Source of the DNA: Clostridia bacterium
GTDB lineage: Bacteria; Bacillota; Clostridia; Oscillospirales; CAG-272
Direction of reading: 5' to 3'
NCBI GenBank assembly: GCA_017501245.1
Contig: JAFVXI010000009.1
Location: forward strand, 1-46,753
Length of the DNA: 46,753 nucleotides
Each line of letters opens with the position of its first letter. The first letter of the stretch is position 1. Both the position numbers and the translations under genes were made by a program. The notes under the pieces were generated by a model. That model made no database searches, was not told where the DNA came from, and worked only from the letters and a program-made list of their open reading frames with translations. Below, piece by piece: positions 1 to 7,892 of the stretch.

Positions 1-188
1 GTCGCTTCGCTCCTTACGGTCAGGCCAAAAACGAGGAACTTGTTTCCTCGTTTTTTTACTTTAATTAACTTTAATTAACAATAACCTACCCTTCATATAC
101 ATCTCCCCGCACACTTCGCAAGTCCCCCGAATCCTTGGACGCTCGCAGGCTCGCTATTCCGTCGCTTCGCTCCTTACGGGTAGGCCAA
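1..188. repeat. Direct repeat pair (28 bp at 1-28 and 161-188)
   Basis: The sequence beginning GTCGCTTCGCTCCTTACGG and ending AGGCCAA occurs twice with only two differences, 160 bp apart. Both copies are followed within a few bases by a terminator-like hairpin with a T-run, but the hairpins differ in sequence. The unit may be part of an interspersed intergenic element that carries a terminator. Confidence 0.6.
30..57 (+). terminator. Rho-independent terminator
   Basis: A 9-bp stem AACGAGGAA / TTCCTCGTT (30-38 and 44-52) with a 5-nt loop runs into a T-tract. It would end a transcript coming from left of the window. Confidence 0.7.
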
Positions 189-189
189 T

Positions 190-230
190 AATCGACAAGT
201 TTCGAAAGAAGCTTGTCGATTTTATTTTTT
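190..230 (+). terminator. Rho-independent terminator
   Basis: A 10-bp perfect stem AATCGACAAG / CTTGTCGATT (190-199 and 212-221) is followed by a T-rich run TTTATTTTTT. Confidence 0.65.
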
Positions 231-417
231 CACTCTTACCTCTTCACTTTTCACTCTTCTCTTACGAAACTTGTCGATTAGGTAATAGGTAAAAGTGAAT
301 AGTAAAAAGGTGCTGATGTAGCTTTTCGCCCGATGATCGAAAAGTATTTATTGTATGTGAAGGTTCAAATCCATCGACTAAAAAGGTAAAATATCTTTTT
401 TATCGCCCCTTCGCAAA

Positions 418-447
418 AACGAGGAACTTATTTCCTCGTTTTTCCTT
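418..447 (+). terminator. Rho-independent terminator just upstream of the pheA promoter
   Basis: The stem AACGAGGAA / TTCCTCGTT (418-426 and 432-440) plus T-run is nearly identical to the hairpin at 30-52. It lies about 20 bp before the -35 box of the aromatic operon and should insulate it from upstream transcription. Confidence 0.65.
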
Positions 448-461
448 TTTCACGAAAACAC

Positions 462-490
462 TTGACAAGGGGGGGCTGCTTGAGTATAAT
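462..490 (+). promoter_or_regulatory. Consensus sigma-A promoter of the aromatic operon
   Basis: TTGACA (462-467) and TATAAT (485-490) are separated by exactly 17 bp, a perfect match to the housekeeping promoter. A start near 497 would give a 5' leader of about 268 nt before pheA. Confidence 0.9.
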
Positions 491-515
491 AACTGTATAA
501 TTATTTTTTATGCGT

Positions 516-737
516 GTTAACAGTGTTAACAGATAAAGCTGAGCTAAACTCCGCTCCTAGGTGGAGATGAGAGCGATACGGGCGGGCGCTTGTGCGCCAT
601 AGTATGCACGTTAATTATCTTAGCTCGAGCTTGTGCTAAGCGTCGACGCATTCGATACATTAGCAAGTTAACAGCGTTAACAGAACCTAAGTCCGTCAAG
701 CGCATAGCGAAAATTCAGCGAGGTTAACACCGTTAAC
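516..737 (+). promoter_or_regulatory. Three GTTAAC-N3-GTTAAC dyads in the pheA leader
   Basis: Copies lie at 516-530, 667-681 and 723-737. The first sits within a 17-bp dyad, TGTTAACA-G-TGTTAACA; each TGTTAACA half is itself a palindrome. The first lies about 20 bp after the predicted start site and the last ends 27 bp before the pheA ATG. I did not see the paired motif elsewhere in the window; lone GTTAAC hexamers inside genes occur. The arrangement suggests a repressor bound at three operators, possibly with looping. The regulator is unknown; a YerC/TrpR-like gene at 10436 is a candidate only by family analogy. Confidence 0.65.
540..660 (+). promoter_or_regulatory. Hairpin-rich untranslated leader of the aromatic operon
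   Basis: Between the first and second dyads there are consecutive self-complementary stretches: CTCCGC / GTGGAG, GGCGC-TTGT-GCGCC, CTTAGC...GCTAAG and the palindrome GCGTCGACGC. No T-box signature, no aromatic-rich leader peptide and no clear terminator/antiterminator switch was found. It may be an uncharacterised cis-acting RNA or simply structured spacer. Confidence 0.35.
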
Positions 738-764
738 ATCTACGCTCCCGGGAGGATAAGGATC

Positions 765-1850
765 ATGGACAACAGACTTAAAGAGGCAAGAGAGGTCATC
801 GACAGGGTCGACCGAGAGATGGCTAAGCTCTTCGTAGAGAGGATGGGCGCAGCCAAGCTCGTTGCCGAATATAAGATGGATCACGGAGTTGAGATCCTTG
901 ACCACGTAAGAGAGGCGCAGGTCATCGAGAGGGGCTCCGCGAGAGTCGCAGACCCTGCGATAAGAGAATATTACGTCAACTTCCTCAAGGACGTTATGGC
1001 GACCTCACGCAGCTATCAGTCGAGGCTTGTGGAGGGGATGAGGGTCGCATACTGCGGCACAGAGGGCGCCTTCGCCCACATAGCGACGACTAAGCTCTTC
1101 CCCACTGCGAGAAAGGTTGCCTTCAGCACCTTTGACGAGGCCTATGCCTCGGTTGAGGACGGCAGATGCGAGGTTGCGGTGCTGCCGGTCGAAAACAGCT
1201 ACAACGGCGAGGTCGGACAGGTCACCGACCTTATGTTCCAAGGCTCTTTATATCTTGTGGGAATGACCGAGCTTGCCGTCACACAGGACCTCTTAGCTCC
1301 AAAGGGCGCAAGGCTCTCGGAGATCAAGGAGGTCATAAGCCACACGCAGGCGCTTGGACAGTGTGCAGAATACATAAAGGAGCACGGCTTCATTGCGAGC
1401 GAGTATTCCAACACGGCGCTCGCCGCAAAGTACGTTGCCGAGCGTGGCGACCCGACGGTTGCCGCTATTGCATCTGCCGAGGCGGCTGAGATCTTCGGCC
1501 TTGAGGTTATAGAAAAAAACATCAACTCCGCAAGAAACAACACGACGAGATTTGCCGTTTTTGCGAGAGCTCCGAGAGACGGTCTGCCTAAGCACGGCGT
1601 GCATTCGGTCATCCTCTTTACGGTTAGAAACGAAGCGGGGGCGCTCGCTAAGGCGATAGACGTCATCGGTAAGCACGGCTTCAACATGCAGTCTCTGCGC
1701 TCACGCCCGATGAAGGAGCTTTTGTTTGAATACTACTTCTACGTAGAGGCAGAGGGCGACGTCGAAGGCGAGGAAGGAAGGAAAATGATGGAGGAGCTGT
1801 CGGAGTATTGCGACAGGCTGCGTGCGGTCGGCTCCTTCGTTAAGAAATGA
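765..1850 (+). CDS. pheA: Bifunctional chorismate mutase / prephenate dehydratase (P-protein)
   Basis: Converts chorismate to prephenate and then to phenylpyruvate, the committed route to phenylalanine, in the cytoplasm. The 361 residues show an N-terminal helical chorismate mutase domain (about 1-90), a prephenate dehydratase domain (about 92-270) with GTEGAF (98-103), PVENS (141-145), SHTQALGQC (192-200) and the catalytic TRF triplet (261-263), and a C-terminal ACT domain (about 279-361) with the GALAKAI and SRP elements typical of phenylalanine feedback control. The length is normal for a fused P-protein. A GGAGG lies 9 bp before the ATG. As first gene of the operon it lies directly behind the triple-dyad leader; its stop is one base from the aroB ATG. 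Confidence 0.95.
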   Translation: MDNRLKEAREVIDRVDREMAKLFVERMGAAKLVAEYKMDHGVEILDHVREAQVIERGSARVADPAIREYYVNFLKDVMATSRSYQSRLVEGMRVAYCGTEGAFAHIATTKLFPTARKVAFSTFDEAYASVEDGRCEVAVLPVENSYNGEVGQVTDLMFQGSLYLVGMTELAVTQDLLAPKGARLSEIKEVISHTQALGQCAEYIKEHGFIASEYSNTALAAKYVAERGDPTVAAIASAEAAEIFGLEVIEKNINSARNNTTRFAVFARAPRDGLPKHGVHSVILFTVRNEAGALAKAIDVIGKHGFNMQSLRSRPMKELLFEYYFYVEAEGDVEGEEGRKMMEELSEYCDRLRAVGSFVKK

Positions 1851-1851
1851 T

Positions 1852-2865
1852 ATGAAGACGATAAGAATGAATCTCCCAGGCAGGGAGTACGACATAACCG
1901 TCGGCAGAGGGCTGAGGCAGAAGGCAGGCGAGATCTTCAGGCTTGATCGCAAGGTGATGATCCTGACCGACGACGGCGTGCCCGCCGAGTATGCCGAGGC
2001 GGTTTTAAAATGCTCTAAGGAGGCTAAGATCCTCACCCTCCCTATGGGCGAGGACACGAAGAGCTTCGCCTCGCTTGAGCTGATCCTCACCGAGATGCTC
2101 TCGATGAATATGACGAGGCAGGACTGCCTTGTGGCGGTTGGCGGCGGCGTTATCGGAGATCTAGGCGGCTTTGCCGCAGCCTGCTATATGAGGGGTATAG
2201 ATTTTTACAATATGCCGACCACCCTGCTCTCTATGGTGGACTCCTCCATAGGAGGAAAGACGGCGATAAACCTCGGCGGCGCAAAGAACACCGTCGGCGC
2301 CTTCCATCAGCCAAAGGCCGTTCTGATAGATGCGGACTGCCTTGCCACGCTTGACGACAGACAAAAGAGGTGCGGCATCGCCGAGATCATCAAAATGGCG
2401 GCGACCTCCAACGAAAAGCTCTTCGAGAAGCTGGAAAAGTCTACTTTTATTGACATTTTAGCCGATATCGAGGATATTATCCTCTCCGCACTTGAGATAA
2501 AGCGTGCGGTGGTCGAAGAGGATGAGCATGAGGGCGGCCTTAGACGCATACTCAACTTCGGACATACGATCGGCCACTGCATAGAGGCAAGCTCATCCTT
2601 CTACCACGGTGAGAGCGTTGCGCTCGGTATGCTGCCTATGTGCAGAGACTCGGTAAAGGAGAGGCTGCTCGGTATATACGAAAGGATCGGACTCCCGACG
2701 GAGTACGATGCGGATATCGACGAGGCTATGAAGCTCGTTTCCCACGATAAAAAGAGCGTCGAGGGCGGCGTATGGGCAGTTTTATGCCCCGAGGTCGGCA
2801 GTTTCGAGATAAAAAAGATGAAGGTCCCGGAGCTTTGCCTCTTGGCTAAGCGCACCTTCGCATAG
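1852..2865 (+). CDS. aroB: 3-dehydroquinate synthase
   Basis: Second shikimate step, converting DAHP to 3-dehydroquinate with NAD+ and a divalent metal. The 337-residue protein has the nucleotide-binding segment GGGVIGDLGGF (about 97-107) and metal ligands Glu178 (AEIIK), His238 (NFGHTIGH) and His252 (HGES). The open frame extends upstream to a GTG at 1822 inside pheA, but the ATG at 1852, one base after the pheA stop, gives the family N-terminus (MKTIRMN...). There is no strong ribosome-binding site, so translation is probably coupled to pheA. Confidence 0.95.
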   Translation: MKTIRMNLPGREYDITVGRGLRQKAGEIFRLDRKVMILTDDGVPAEYAEAVLKCSKEAKILTLPMGEDTKSFASLELILTEMLSMNMTRQDCLVAVGGGVIGDLGGFAAACYMRGIDFYNMPTTLLSMVDSSIGGKTAINLGGAKNTVGAFHQPKAVLIDADCLATLDDRQKRCGIAEIIKMAATSNEKLFEKLEKSTFIDILADIEDIILSALEIKRAVVEEDEHEGGLRRILNFGHTIGHCIEASSSFYHGESVALGMLPMCRDSVKERLLGIYERIGLPTEYDADIDEAMKLVSHDKKSVEGGVWAVLCPEVGSFEIKKMKVPELCLLAKRTFA

Positions 2866-2881
2866 ATACACGGAGGAAGGC

Positions 2882-3976
2882 ATGAAAAACAGCTTTGGAA
2901 ATTCCATTTCGGTGACGCTCTTCGGCGAGAGTCACGGCGAGGCGATTGGTGCCGTCATCGACGGTATTGCGCCGGGTATTGAAATCGATCACGAATACAT
3001 AAGGGCGAGGCTCATCGAGCGAGCGCCCGTCGGCAGGATCTCCACGGGCAGATGCGAGGCAGATGACTACGAGATCCTGAGCGGCGTTTTTATGGGCTTC
3101 ACGACCGGAACGCCCATCGCCATCGTAATAAGAAACACGAACACCAAGAGCCGCGACTACGAGGCTCTGCGCAACACTCCCCGCCCCTCTCACGCCGACC
3201 TCACAGCTGAGGAAAAGTATCACGGATATCAGGACTACCGAGGCGGCGGCCACTTTTCGGGCAGGATAACCGCAGCGCTCGTTGCGGCGGGCTCGATCAT
3301 CAGACTGGCGCTCCTCAAAAAGGGCATCGCCATCGGAACGCATATCAGCTCCCTGCACGGGGTGTCCGACAGAGCGTTTTGTAAGCTTGACGATGACGTC
3401 AAGGCGCTCTCCGCTCTTCCCTTCCCCGTTCTCGACGGCGAGCGTGCCGAGGAGATGAGGGCTGAGATCCTCAAGGCGAGAGAGATGGGCGACAGCGTAG
3501 GCGGAGTCCTTGAAACCGCAGTCATCGGTATGCCCGCCGGAGTCGGAGAGCCTTGGTTTGACACGCTTGAGGGTGTGATATCGCACGCCGTATTCTCGGT
3601 GCCGGGAGTCAAGGGCGTTGAGTTTGGCGCAGGCTTCGGAATTACCGAGCTTTACGGCAGTGAGGCAAACGACCCCTTCGTCACCGACGGCAAAACGGTC
3701 AAAACGTCTACGAACAACAGCGGCGGAATTCAGGGCGGAATTTCAAACGGAATGCCCATCATCCTCCGCACGGCGATAAAGCCCACCCCCTCCATCTTCA
3801 AGCCGCAGGGCAGCGTAAGTCTTAAGGATATGGAAAACCTGACACTTAATATAGAGGGCAGGCACGACCCCGCCATCATCCACAGGGCGAGAGCGGTCAT
3901 CGACGCCGTCGTGGCAATTGCGGTAGCGGATATGCTCGCTATGCGCTTCGGCACCGACTGGCTGGCGGAAAAATAA
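2882..3976 (+). CDS. aroC: Chorismate synthase
   Basis: Last common step: removes phosphate from EPSP to give chorismate, using reduced FMN as cofactor. The 364 residues show the family landmarks SFGNSISVTLFGESHG (4-19), RGGGHFSGR, NNSGGIQGGISNG and GRHDPAIIHRA. Length and motif order are standard. A GGAGGAAGG lies directly before the ATG, 16 bp after aroB. Nothing unusual is seen. Confidence 0.96.
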   Translation: MKNSFGNSISVTLFGESHGEAIGAVIDGIAPGIEIDHEYIRARLIERAPVGRISTGRCEADDYEILSGVFMGFTTGTPIAIVIRNTNTKSRDYEALRNTPRPSHADLTAEEKYHGYQDYRGGGHFSGRITAALVAAGSIIRLALLKKGIAIGTHISSLHGVSDRAFCKLDDDVKALSALPFPVLDGERAEEMRAEILKAREMGDSVGGVLETAVIGMPAGVGEPWFDTLEGVISHAVFSVPGVKGVEFGAGFGITELYGSEANDPFVTDGKTVKTSTNNSGGIQGGISNGMPIILRTAIKPTPSIFKPQGSVSLKDMENLTLNIEGRHDPAIIHRARAVIDAVVAIAVADMLAMRFGTDWLAEK

Positions 3977-4046
3977 AAGCGGCGGATGCCGCATAAGAAA
4001 TGGCGGCGCTGATATAAAGCGCTGAAACGAAGGCTGGTAAAAGGAA

Positions 4047-5285
4047 ATGAAATACGGTCTTATTGGCGGGAGGCTGGGACACAGCTTCTCGAAGATCATA
4101 CACGAGAGGCTCGAGCCCGACGAATACGTCTTGAAGGAGCTAACTCCCGAGGAGGTCGCAGGCTTCATCAGGGAGAGAGGCTTTGAGGCAATAAACGTGA
4201 CTATCCCGTATAAGGAAACGGTAATGCCCCACCTCGACGAGATAGACGGGGCGGCGATGGCGATCGGCTCGGTAAACACCGTCGTTAACCGTGGAGGAAG
4301 GCTCTCGGGATATAACACCGATCTCTTCGGCTTCACCGCTCTGCTTGGCAAGCTGGGGATCGACGTAAATGGCAAAAAGGCGGTAATACTCGGCACGGGT
4401 GGCACCTCGAAGACGGCTTACGCCGCACTGAGGCAGCTTGGCGCAAGCGAGATACACAAGGTCTCGCGCACCCCCGGCGAGGGCGTCATCGACTACGCCG
4501 AGCTATACGAAAGGCACCTTGACGCACAGATCATAATCAACACGACACCCGTAGGAATGTATCCCGACTGCGACGGTATGCCGATATCGCTCGAGGGCTT
4601 TAAGAGCCTATCGGGAGTCGTTGACGTTATCTACAATCCCCTCCGGACAAGGCTCGTTCTCGAGGCGATGGAAAGAGGGATCCCCGCAGGCGGTGGGCTA
4701 TATATGCTCGTTGCACAGGCGGTGAGAGCCTCCGAGATATTCAGAGATAAGGTCTACCCCGAGGGGGTGACCGACGAAATATACGATGCACTCGTCAGGG
4801 ATAAGGAAAGCATCGTTCTTATAGGTATGCCCTCGTCGGGCAAAAGCACGGTTGGCGCAAGGCTTGCAGAGCTGCTCGGAAGAGAAATACTCGACACGGA
4901 TAGCGTCGTCGTAGAGGACGAGGGCTGCACCATCCCCGAGATCTTCAAGGAGAAGGGCGAGGGCTACTTCCGTGATGCGGAGACGCTGGCGGTCAAAAAA
5001 TGCGCAGCACGAGGCGGCGTAATAGTTGCTACGGGCGGAGGCGCCGTCCTCAGACGCGAAAACCTCACAGCCCTCAGGCAAAACGGAAGGCTATACTACC
5101 TTGACAGACCCCTCGAGCTGCTTATACCGACCTCCGATAGGCCCCTCTCGAGCGACAGCTCCGCACTAAGGAAGAGATACACGGAAAGATATCCCGTCTA
5201 CACGGCGGCCGCCGACGTAAGAGTTGACGGCTCGGGCAGCGTAGAGGAGGTCGCAAACAGTATTTTAGGAGATTTTTGCAAATGA
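4047..5285 (+). CDS. aroE-aroK: Fused shikimate dehydrogenase - shikimate kinase
   Basis: Catalyses two consecutive steps: NADPH reduction of 3-dehydroshikimate, then ATP phosphorylation of shikimate. Residues 1 to about 250 are AroE, with GHSFSK (11-16), NVTIPYKE (50-57, catalytic Lys56), NTD (Asp92), the dinucleotide loop GTGGTSKTA and NTTPVGM. Residues about 255-412 are AroK, with P-loop GMPSSGKST (260-268), DTD, a GYFRDAE segment, GGGAV and DRPL. The frame is continuous and each half is close to normal single-domain length, so this is a real fusion and not a frameshift artefact. The TGA overlaps the aroQ ATG. Both activities look intact. Confidence 0.94.
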   Translation: MKYGLIGGRLGHSFSKIIHERLEPDEYVLKELTPEEVAGFIRERGFEAINVTIPYKETVMPHLDEIDGAAMAIGSVNTVVNRGGRLSGYNTDLFGFTALLGKLGIDVNGKKAVILGTGGTSKTAYAALRQLGASEIHKVSRTPGEGVIDYAELYERHLDAQIIINTTPVGMYPDCDGMPISLEGFKSLSGVVDVIYNPLRTRLVLEAMERGIPAGGGLYMLVAQAVRASEIFRDKVYPEGVTDEIYDALVRDKESIVLIGMPSSGKSTVGARLAELLGREILDTDSVVVEDEGCTIPEIFKEKGEGYFRDAETLAVKKCAARGGVIVATGGGAVLRRENLTALRQNGRLYYLDRPLELLIPTSDRPLSSDSSALRKRYTERYPVYTAAADVRVDGSGSVEEVANSILGDFCK

Positions 5286-5716
5286 AGCTTTACATTTTGA
5301 ACGGTCCTAACCTCAATATGCTCGGTATAAGAGAGCCCGACCACTACGGAACGACGACCTATGAGGATCTATGCGAGATGATCCGAGAGCATTGTGAGGA
5401 CCTCGTGGTCGAGTGCGTGCTGAGGCAGACGAACCACGAGGGCGAGCTTGTCGATTATATACAAGAGGCATACTTCGAGGATGCCGACGGCATAGTTATC
5501 AACCCCGGCGCATATACGCACACGTCGATAGCCATTCTCGACGCCGCAAAGGCAACGAGGCTGCCGCTCGTCGAGGTCCACATCTCGAAGGTTGAGGAGC
5601 GCGAGGCTTACAGGCAGGTCAGCTATATAAGAGAGGCAGCCATAGCCACGATAACCGGCAAGGGCACGGCGGGCTACCTTGAGGCGATAGACCTCCTATG
5701 CGTCAAAAAGCGATAA
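5282..5716 (+). CDS. aroQ: Type II 3-dehydroquinate dehydratase
   Basis: Third shikimate step, dehydrating 3-dehydroquinate to 3-dehydroshikimate. The 144 residues fit the small dodecameric type II enzymes: NGPNLNMLG near the N-terminus, a Tyr in DHYG, QTNHEGELVD, NPGAYTHTS and EVHISKVEERE. The ATG at 5282 overlaps the aroEK stop (ATGA) and has TTAGGAG about 10 bp upstream. A TTG two codons earlier is also in frame but less likely. Confidence 0.95.
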   Translation: MKLYILNGPNLNMLGIREPDHYGTTTYEDLCEMIREHCEDLVVECVLRQTNHEGELVDYIQEAYFEDADGIVINPGAYTHTSIAILDAAKATRLPLVEVHISKVEEREAYRQVSYIREAAIATITGKGTAGYLEAIDLLCVKKR

Positions 5717-5767
5717 ATCACGGCACCCGTGTCAAATAAAGCGATTATAACCATTAAGGAAGAAGCT

Positions 5768-6982
5768 ATGAGAGTTAAGATAATTCCGGGGGTTGCGTCG
5801 GGCGAGGTTACAGCGCCTCCATCAAAGTCTATGGCGCATCGCCTGCTCATCTCTGCCGCTATGGCAGAGGGGGTCAGCATAGTTGACGGCGTTTCCGACT
5901 GCGAGGACGTCAGAGCCACGCTCGGCTGCCTCCGCTCGCTCGGCATAGAGTGCAAGCAGGAGGGCGACAGAGTTACCGTTTTCGGCAAGGATCCTACGCT
6001 GACGACGGCGACGGCACCGCTCTATGCAAACGAATCGGGCAGCACGCTGAGATTTATGCTGCCTATTGCGCTGCTCAGCGGAGCGACCACGATGTTCGGC
6101 GGCACGGAAAAGCTGATGTCAAGGCCGATGAGCGTTTACGAGGATATCTGCAAGGAGCGCGGGCTCGTTTATATTCAGGATGGAAGGACGATAACCGTAA
6201 AGGGTCCGCTCAAGGGCGGCGTCTTTAACGTCGTCGGCAATATCAGCAGCCAGTTTATCTCGGGTCTGTTATTTGCCCTGCCCGTCCTGCCCGATGACTC
6301 GAGGATAAAAATTGCTCCGCCCATCGAGAGCCGCTCGTATATTGATCTGACCGTTTCCGCTCTTATGAGATTTGGCGTCAGGGCGATATGGGAGGACGAA
6401 TACACGCTCTATATCAAGGGCGGGCAGAAATATCAGCCCACGGACACAACCGTTGAGGGCGACTACTCCGGTGCGGCGTTTATCGATGCGCTAAGCGTAC
6501 TCGGCTCGTCCGTCAAGGTCCTGGGGCTCGACCCCGATAGCCTTCAGGGCGACAGAGTATACAAGAAGTACTTCGAGCAGCTGAAGCGGGGCACGCCCAC
6601 GATACATATCGGCGACTGCCCCGACCTCGGACCGATACTCTTTGCGGTTGCGGCGGCTAAGTGCGGAGGCATTTTCTCGGGCACGAAGCGCCTGAGGATA
6701 AAGGAATCCGACAGGGCGGCGGCTATGGCTGAGGAGCTATCGAAGTTCGGAACAAAAATAAACGTCTACGAGGATAAGGTCATCGTCTATCCCGCAGACT
6801 TCCATAAGCCGACGGAGCCCATCAATGGACACAACGACCACAGGATAGTTATGGCGACGGCGATACTTCTTACGCTCGTCGGCGGCGAGATCGATGGAGC
6901 CGAGGCTGTGAAAAAGAGCTATCCCGAATTCTTCGGACATTTAAGAAAGCTTGGCATCGAGGTGATCGAATATGATGATTGA
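5768..6982 (+). CDS. aroA: 3-phosphoshikimate 1-carboxyvinyltransferase (EPSP synthase)
   Basis: Adds the enolpyruvyl group of PEP to shikimate-3-phosphate. The 404-residue protein has the substrate-binding PSKSMAHR near residues 18-25, NESGSTLRFM (the LGNAGT-type loop in a divergent form), RIKESDRA and the C-terminal NDHRIVMA. The open frame reaches back to a GTG at 5729, but the ATG at 5768 has a good AAGGAAGAAG before it and gives the usual N-terminus. The Gly-Asn-Ala-Gly-Thr loop that shapes glyphosate binding is altered to NESGST. Sensitivity cannot be judged from this alone. Confidence 0.94.
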   Translation: MRVKIIPGVASGEVTAPPSKSMAHRLLISAAMAEGVSIVDGVSDCEDVRATLGCLRSLGIECKQEGDRVTVFGKDPTLTTATAPLYANESGSTLRFMLPIALLSGATTMFGGTEKLMSRPMSVYEDICKERGLVYIQDGRTITVKGPLKGGVFNVVGNISSQFISGLLFALPVLPDDSRIKIAPPIESRSYIDLTVSALMRFGVRAIWEDEYTLYIKGGQKYQPTDTTVEGDYSGAAFIDALSVLGSSVKVLGLDPDSLQGDRVYKKYFEQLKRGTPTIHIGDCPDLGPILFAVAAAKCGGIFSGTKRLRIKESDRAAAMAEELSKFGTKINVYEDKVIVYPADFHKPTEPINGHNDHRIVMATAILLTLVGGEIDGAEAVKKSYPEFFGHLRKLGIEVIEYDD

Positions 6983-7838
6983 TAAGGACACGAGAATACT
7001 GATCGTGGGTCTCGGCGTTATCGGCGGAAGCTACGCCATCGCACTCTCAAGGGAGGGCTACCACGTCAGCTGTATAACAAAGGAGCCCGAGGACGTCCGC
7101 TACGCCCTCGCAAGAGGGATGATCGAGGAGGGCTCAACGGACCCCGACCCCACTCTGATAGCAAATGCCGATATTATAGTTTTTGCGCTCTACCCCGCCA
7201 CCTTTGTGGAGTGGGTCAGAGAAAACGGGCATCTGATCAAGGAAACCACGCTCGTTACCGACGTTTCGGGCGTTAAGTCGGGCGTCGTTTACACCGTTCA
7301 GGAGCTGCTCGGCGACAGAGTTGAGTTCATATCGGCGCACCCGATGGCAGGTCGTGAGCGCAGCGGCGTTGAATTTGCCGACCCCGAGGTGTTCAGAGGG
7401 GCAAACTACATCGTAACGCCCACGGAAAGAAACACCCCCGAAGCGATACAGACCTGCAAGGAGCTCGGCCGCATCCTCGGCTTTGCAAAGATCAGCGAGC
7501 TGAGCGTCGAGGAGCATGACAGAATGATAGGCTTCCTCTCTCAGCTGACGCACGTTATAGCCGTTACGCTCATGACGTCAAACGACACCCCCGGCCTTGA
7601 AAAATACACCGGAGACTCCTTCAGAGATCTGACAAGGATAGCAAAGATCAACGATGCGATGTGGTCGGAGCTGTTTATCTCAAACAAGGCGGCACTCCTT
7701 GCCGAGATGGATCGCTTTATCGGGGAGTTTTCAGCCTTCAGAGATATGCTTCGGGCATCCGACAGAGAAGGCATGCGAGAGAAGATGAGAGAATCCACAG
7801 CGAGAAGAACTCTCTTCGATAAGCCGAAGATCGGCTGA
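6972..7838 (+). CDS. tyrA: Prephenate dehydrogenase
   Basis: Oxidatively decarboxylates prephenate to 4-hydroxyphenylpyruvate with NAD(P)+, committing carbon to tyrosine. The 288 residues contain the N-terminal Rossmann loop GLGVIGGS, the motif AHPMAGRERSG with its substrate-binding His, and QLTHVIA carrying a second conserved His. No C-terminal ACT domain follows, unlike the longer Bacillus-type TyrA, so tyrosine control would have to act elsewhere. It overlaps the end of aroA by 11 bp; two adjacent ATG codons (6972, 6975) could both serve as start. Confidence 0.93.
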   Translation: MMIDKDTRILIVGLGVIGGSYAIALSREGYHVSCITKEPEDVRYALARGMIEEGSTDPDPTLIANADIIVFALYPATFVEWVRENGHLIKETTLVTDVSGVKSGVVYTVQELLGDRVEFISAHPMAGRERSGVEFADPEVFRGANYIVTPTERNTPEAIQTCKELGRILGFAKISELSVEEHDRMIGFLSQLTHVIAVTLMTSNDTPGLEKYTGDSFRDLTRIAKINDAMWSELFISNKAALLAEMDRFIGEFSAFRDMLRASDREGMREKMRESTARRTLFDKPKIG

Positions 7839-7892
7839 AAAAGCAGATCAGACACCAAATAAGCAAACAATAATTTACACAAGGATAAGCAA

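Larger units (their letters stand above)
1..461. other. Gene-free left edge with repeats and terminators
   Basis: No credible gene is visible here. The stretch holds two copies of a 28-bp sequence (1-28 and 161-188, differing at two bases), each followed at once by a terminator hairpin. A third hairpin at 418-440 has the same arms as the one at 30-52. An inverted TTCACTTTT / AAAAGTGAA pair lies near 246-254 and 290-298, and a 10-bp direct repeat CTTTAATTAA near 60-79. This looks like accumulated intergenic repeat debris downstream of a gene that ends before the window. Confidence 0.6.

Noticed and set aside
313-390. tRNA-like sequence with GGTTCAAATCC, resembling a T arm
   Set aside because: The T stem has a mismatch, and no acceptor stem partner, D arm or anticodon arm can be paired upstream. 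Probably chance or a long-decayed remnant.
510-536. Eight-codon ORF MRVNSVNR as an attenuator peptide for pheA
   Set aside because: No ribosome-binding site and no Phe, Tyr or Trp codons. It is the GTTAAC dyad read as codons.
540-600. T-box riboswitch in the pheA leader (TAGGTGGAGATGAGAGCGATACG)
   Set aside because: It only faintly recalls the AGGGTGGNACCGCG box; there is no specifier stem and no terminator/antiterminator pair.
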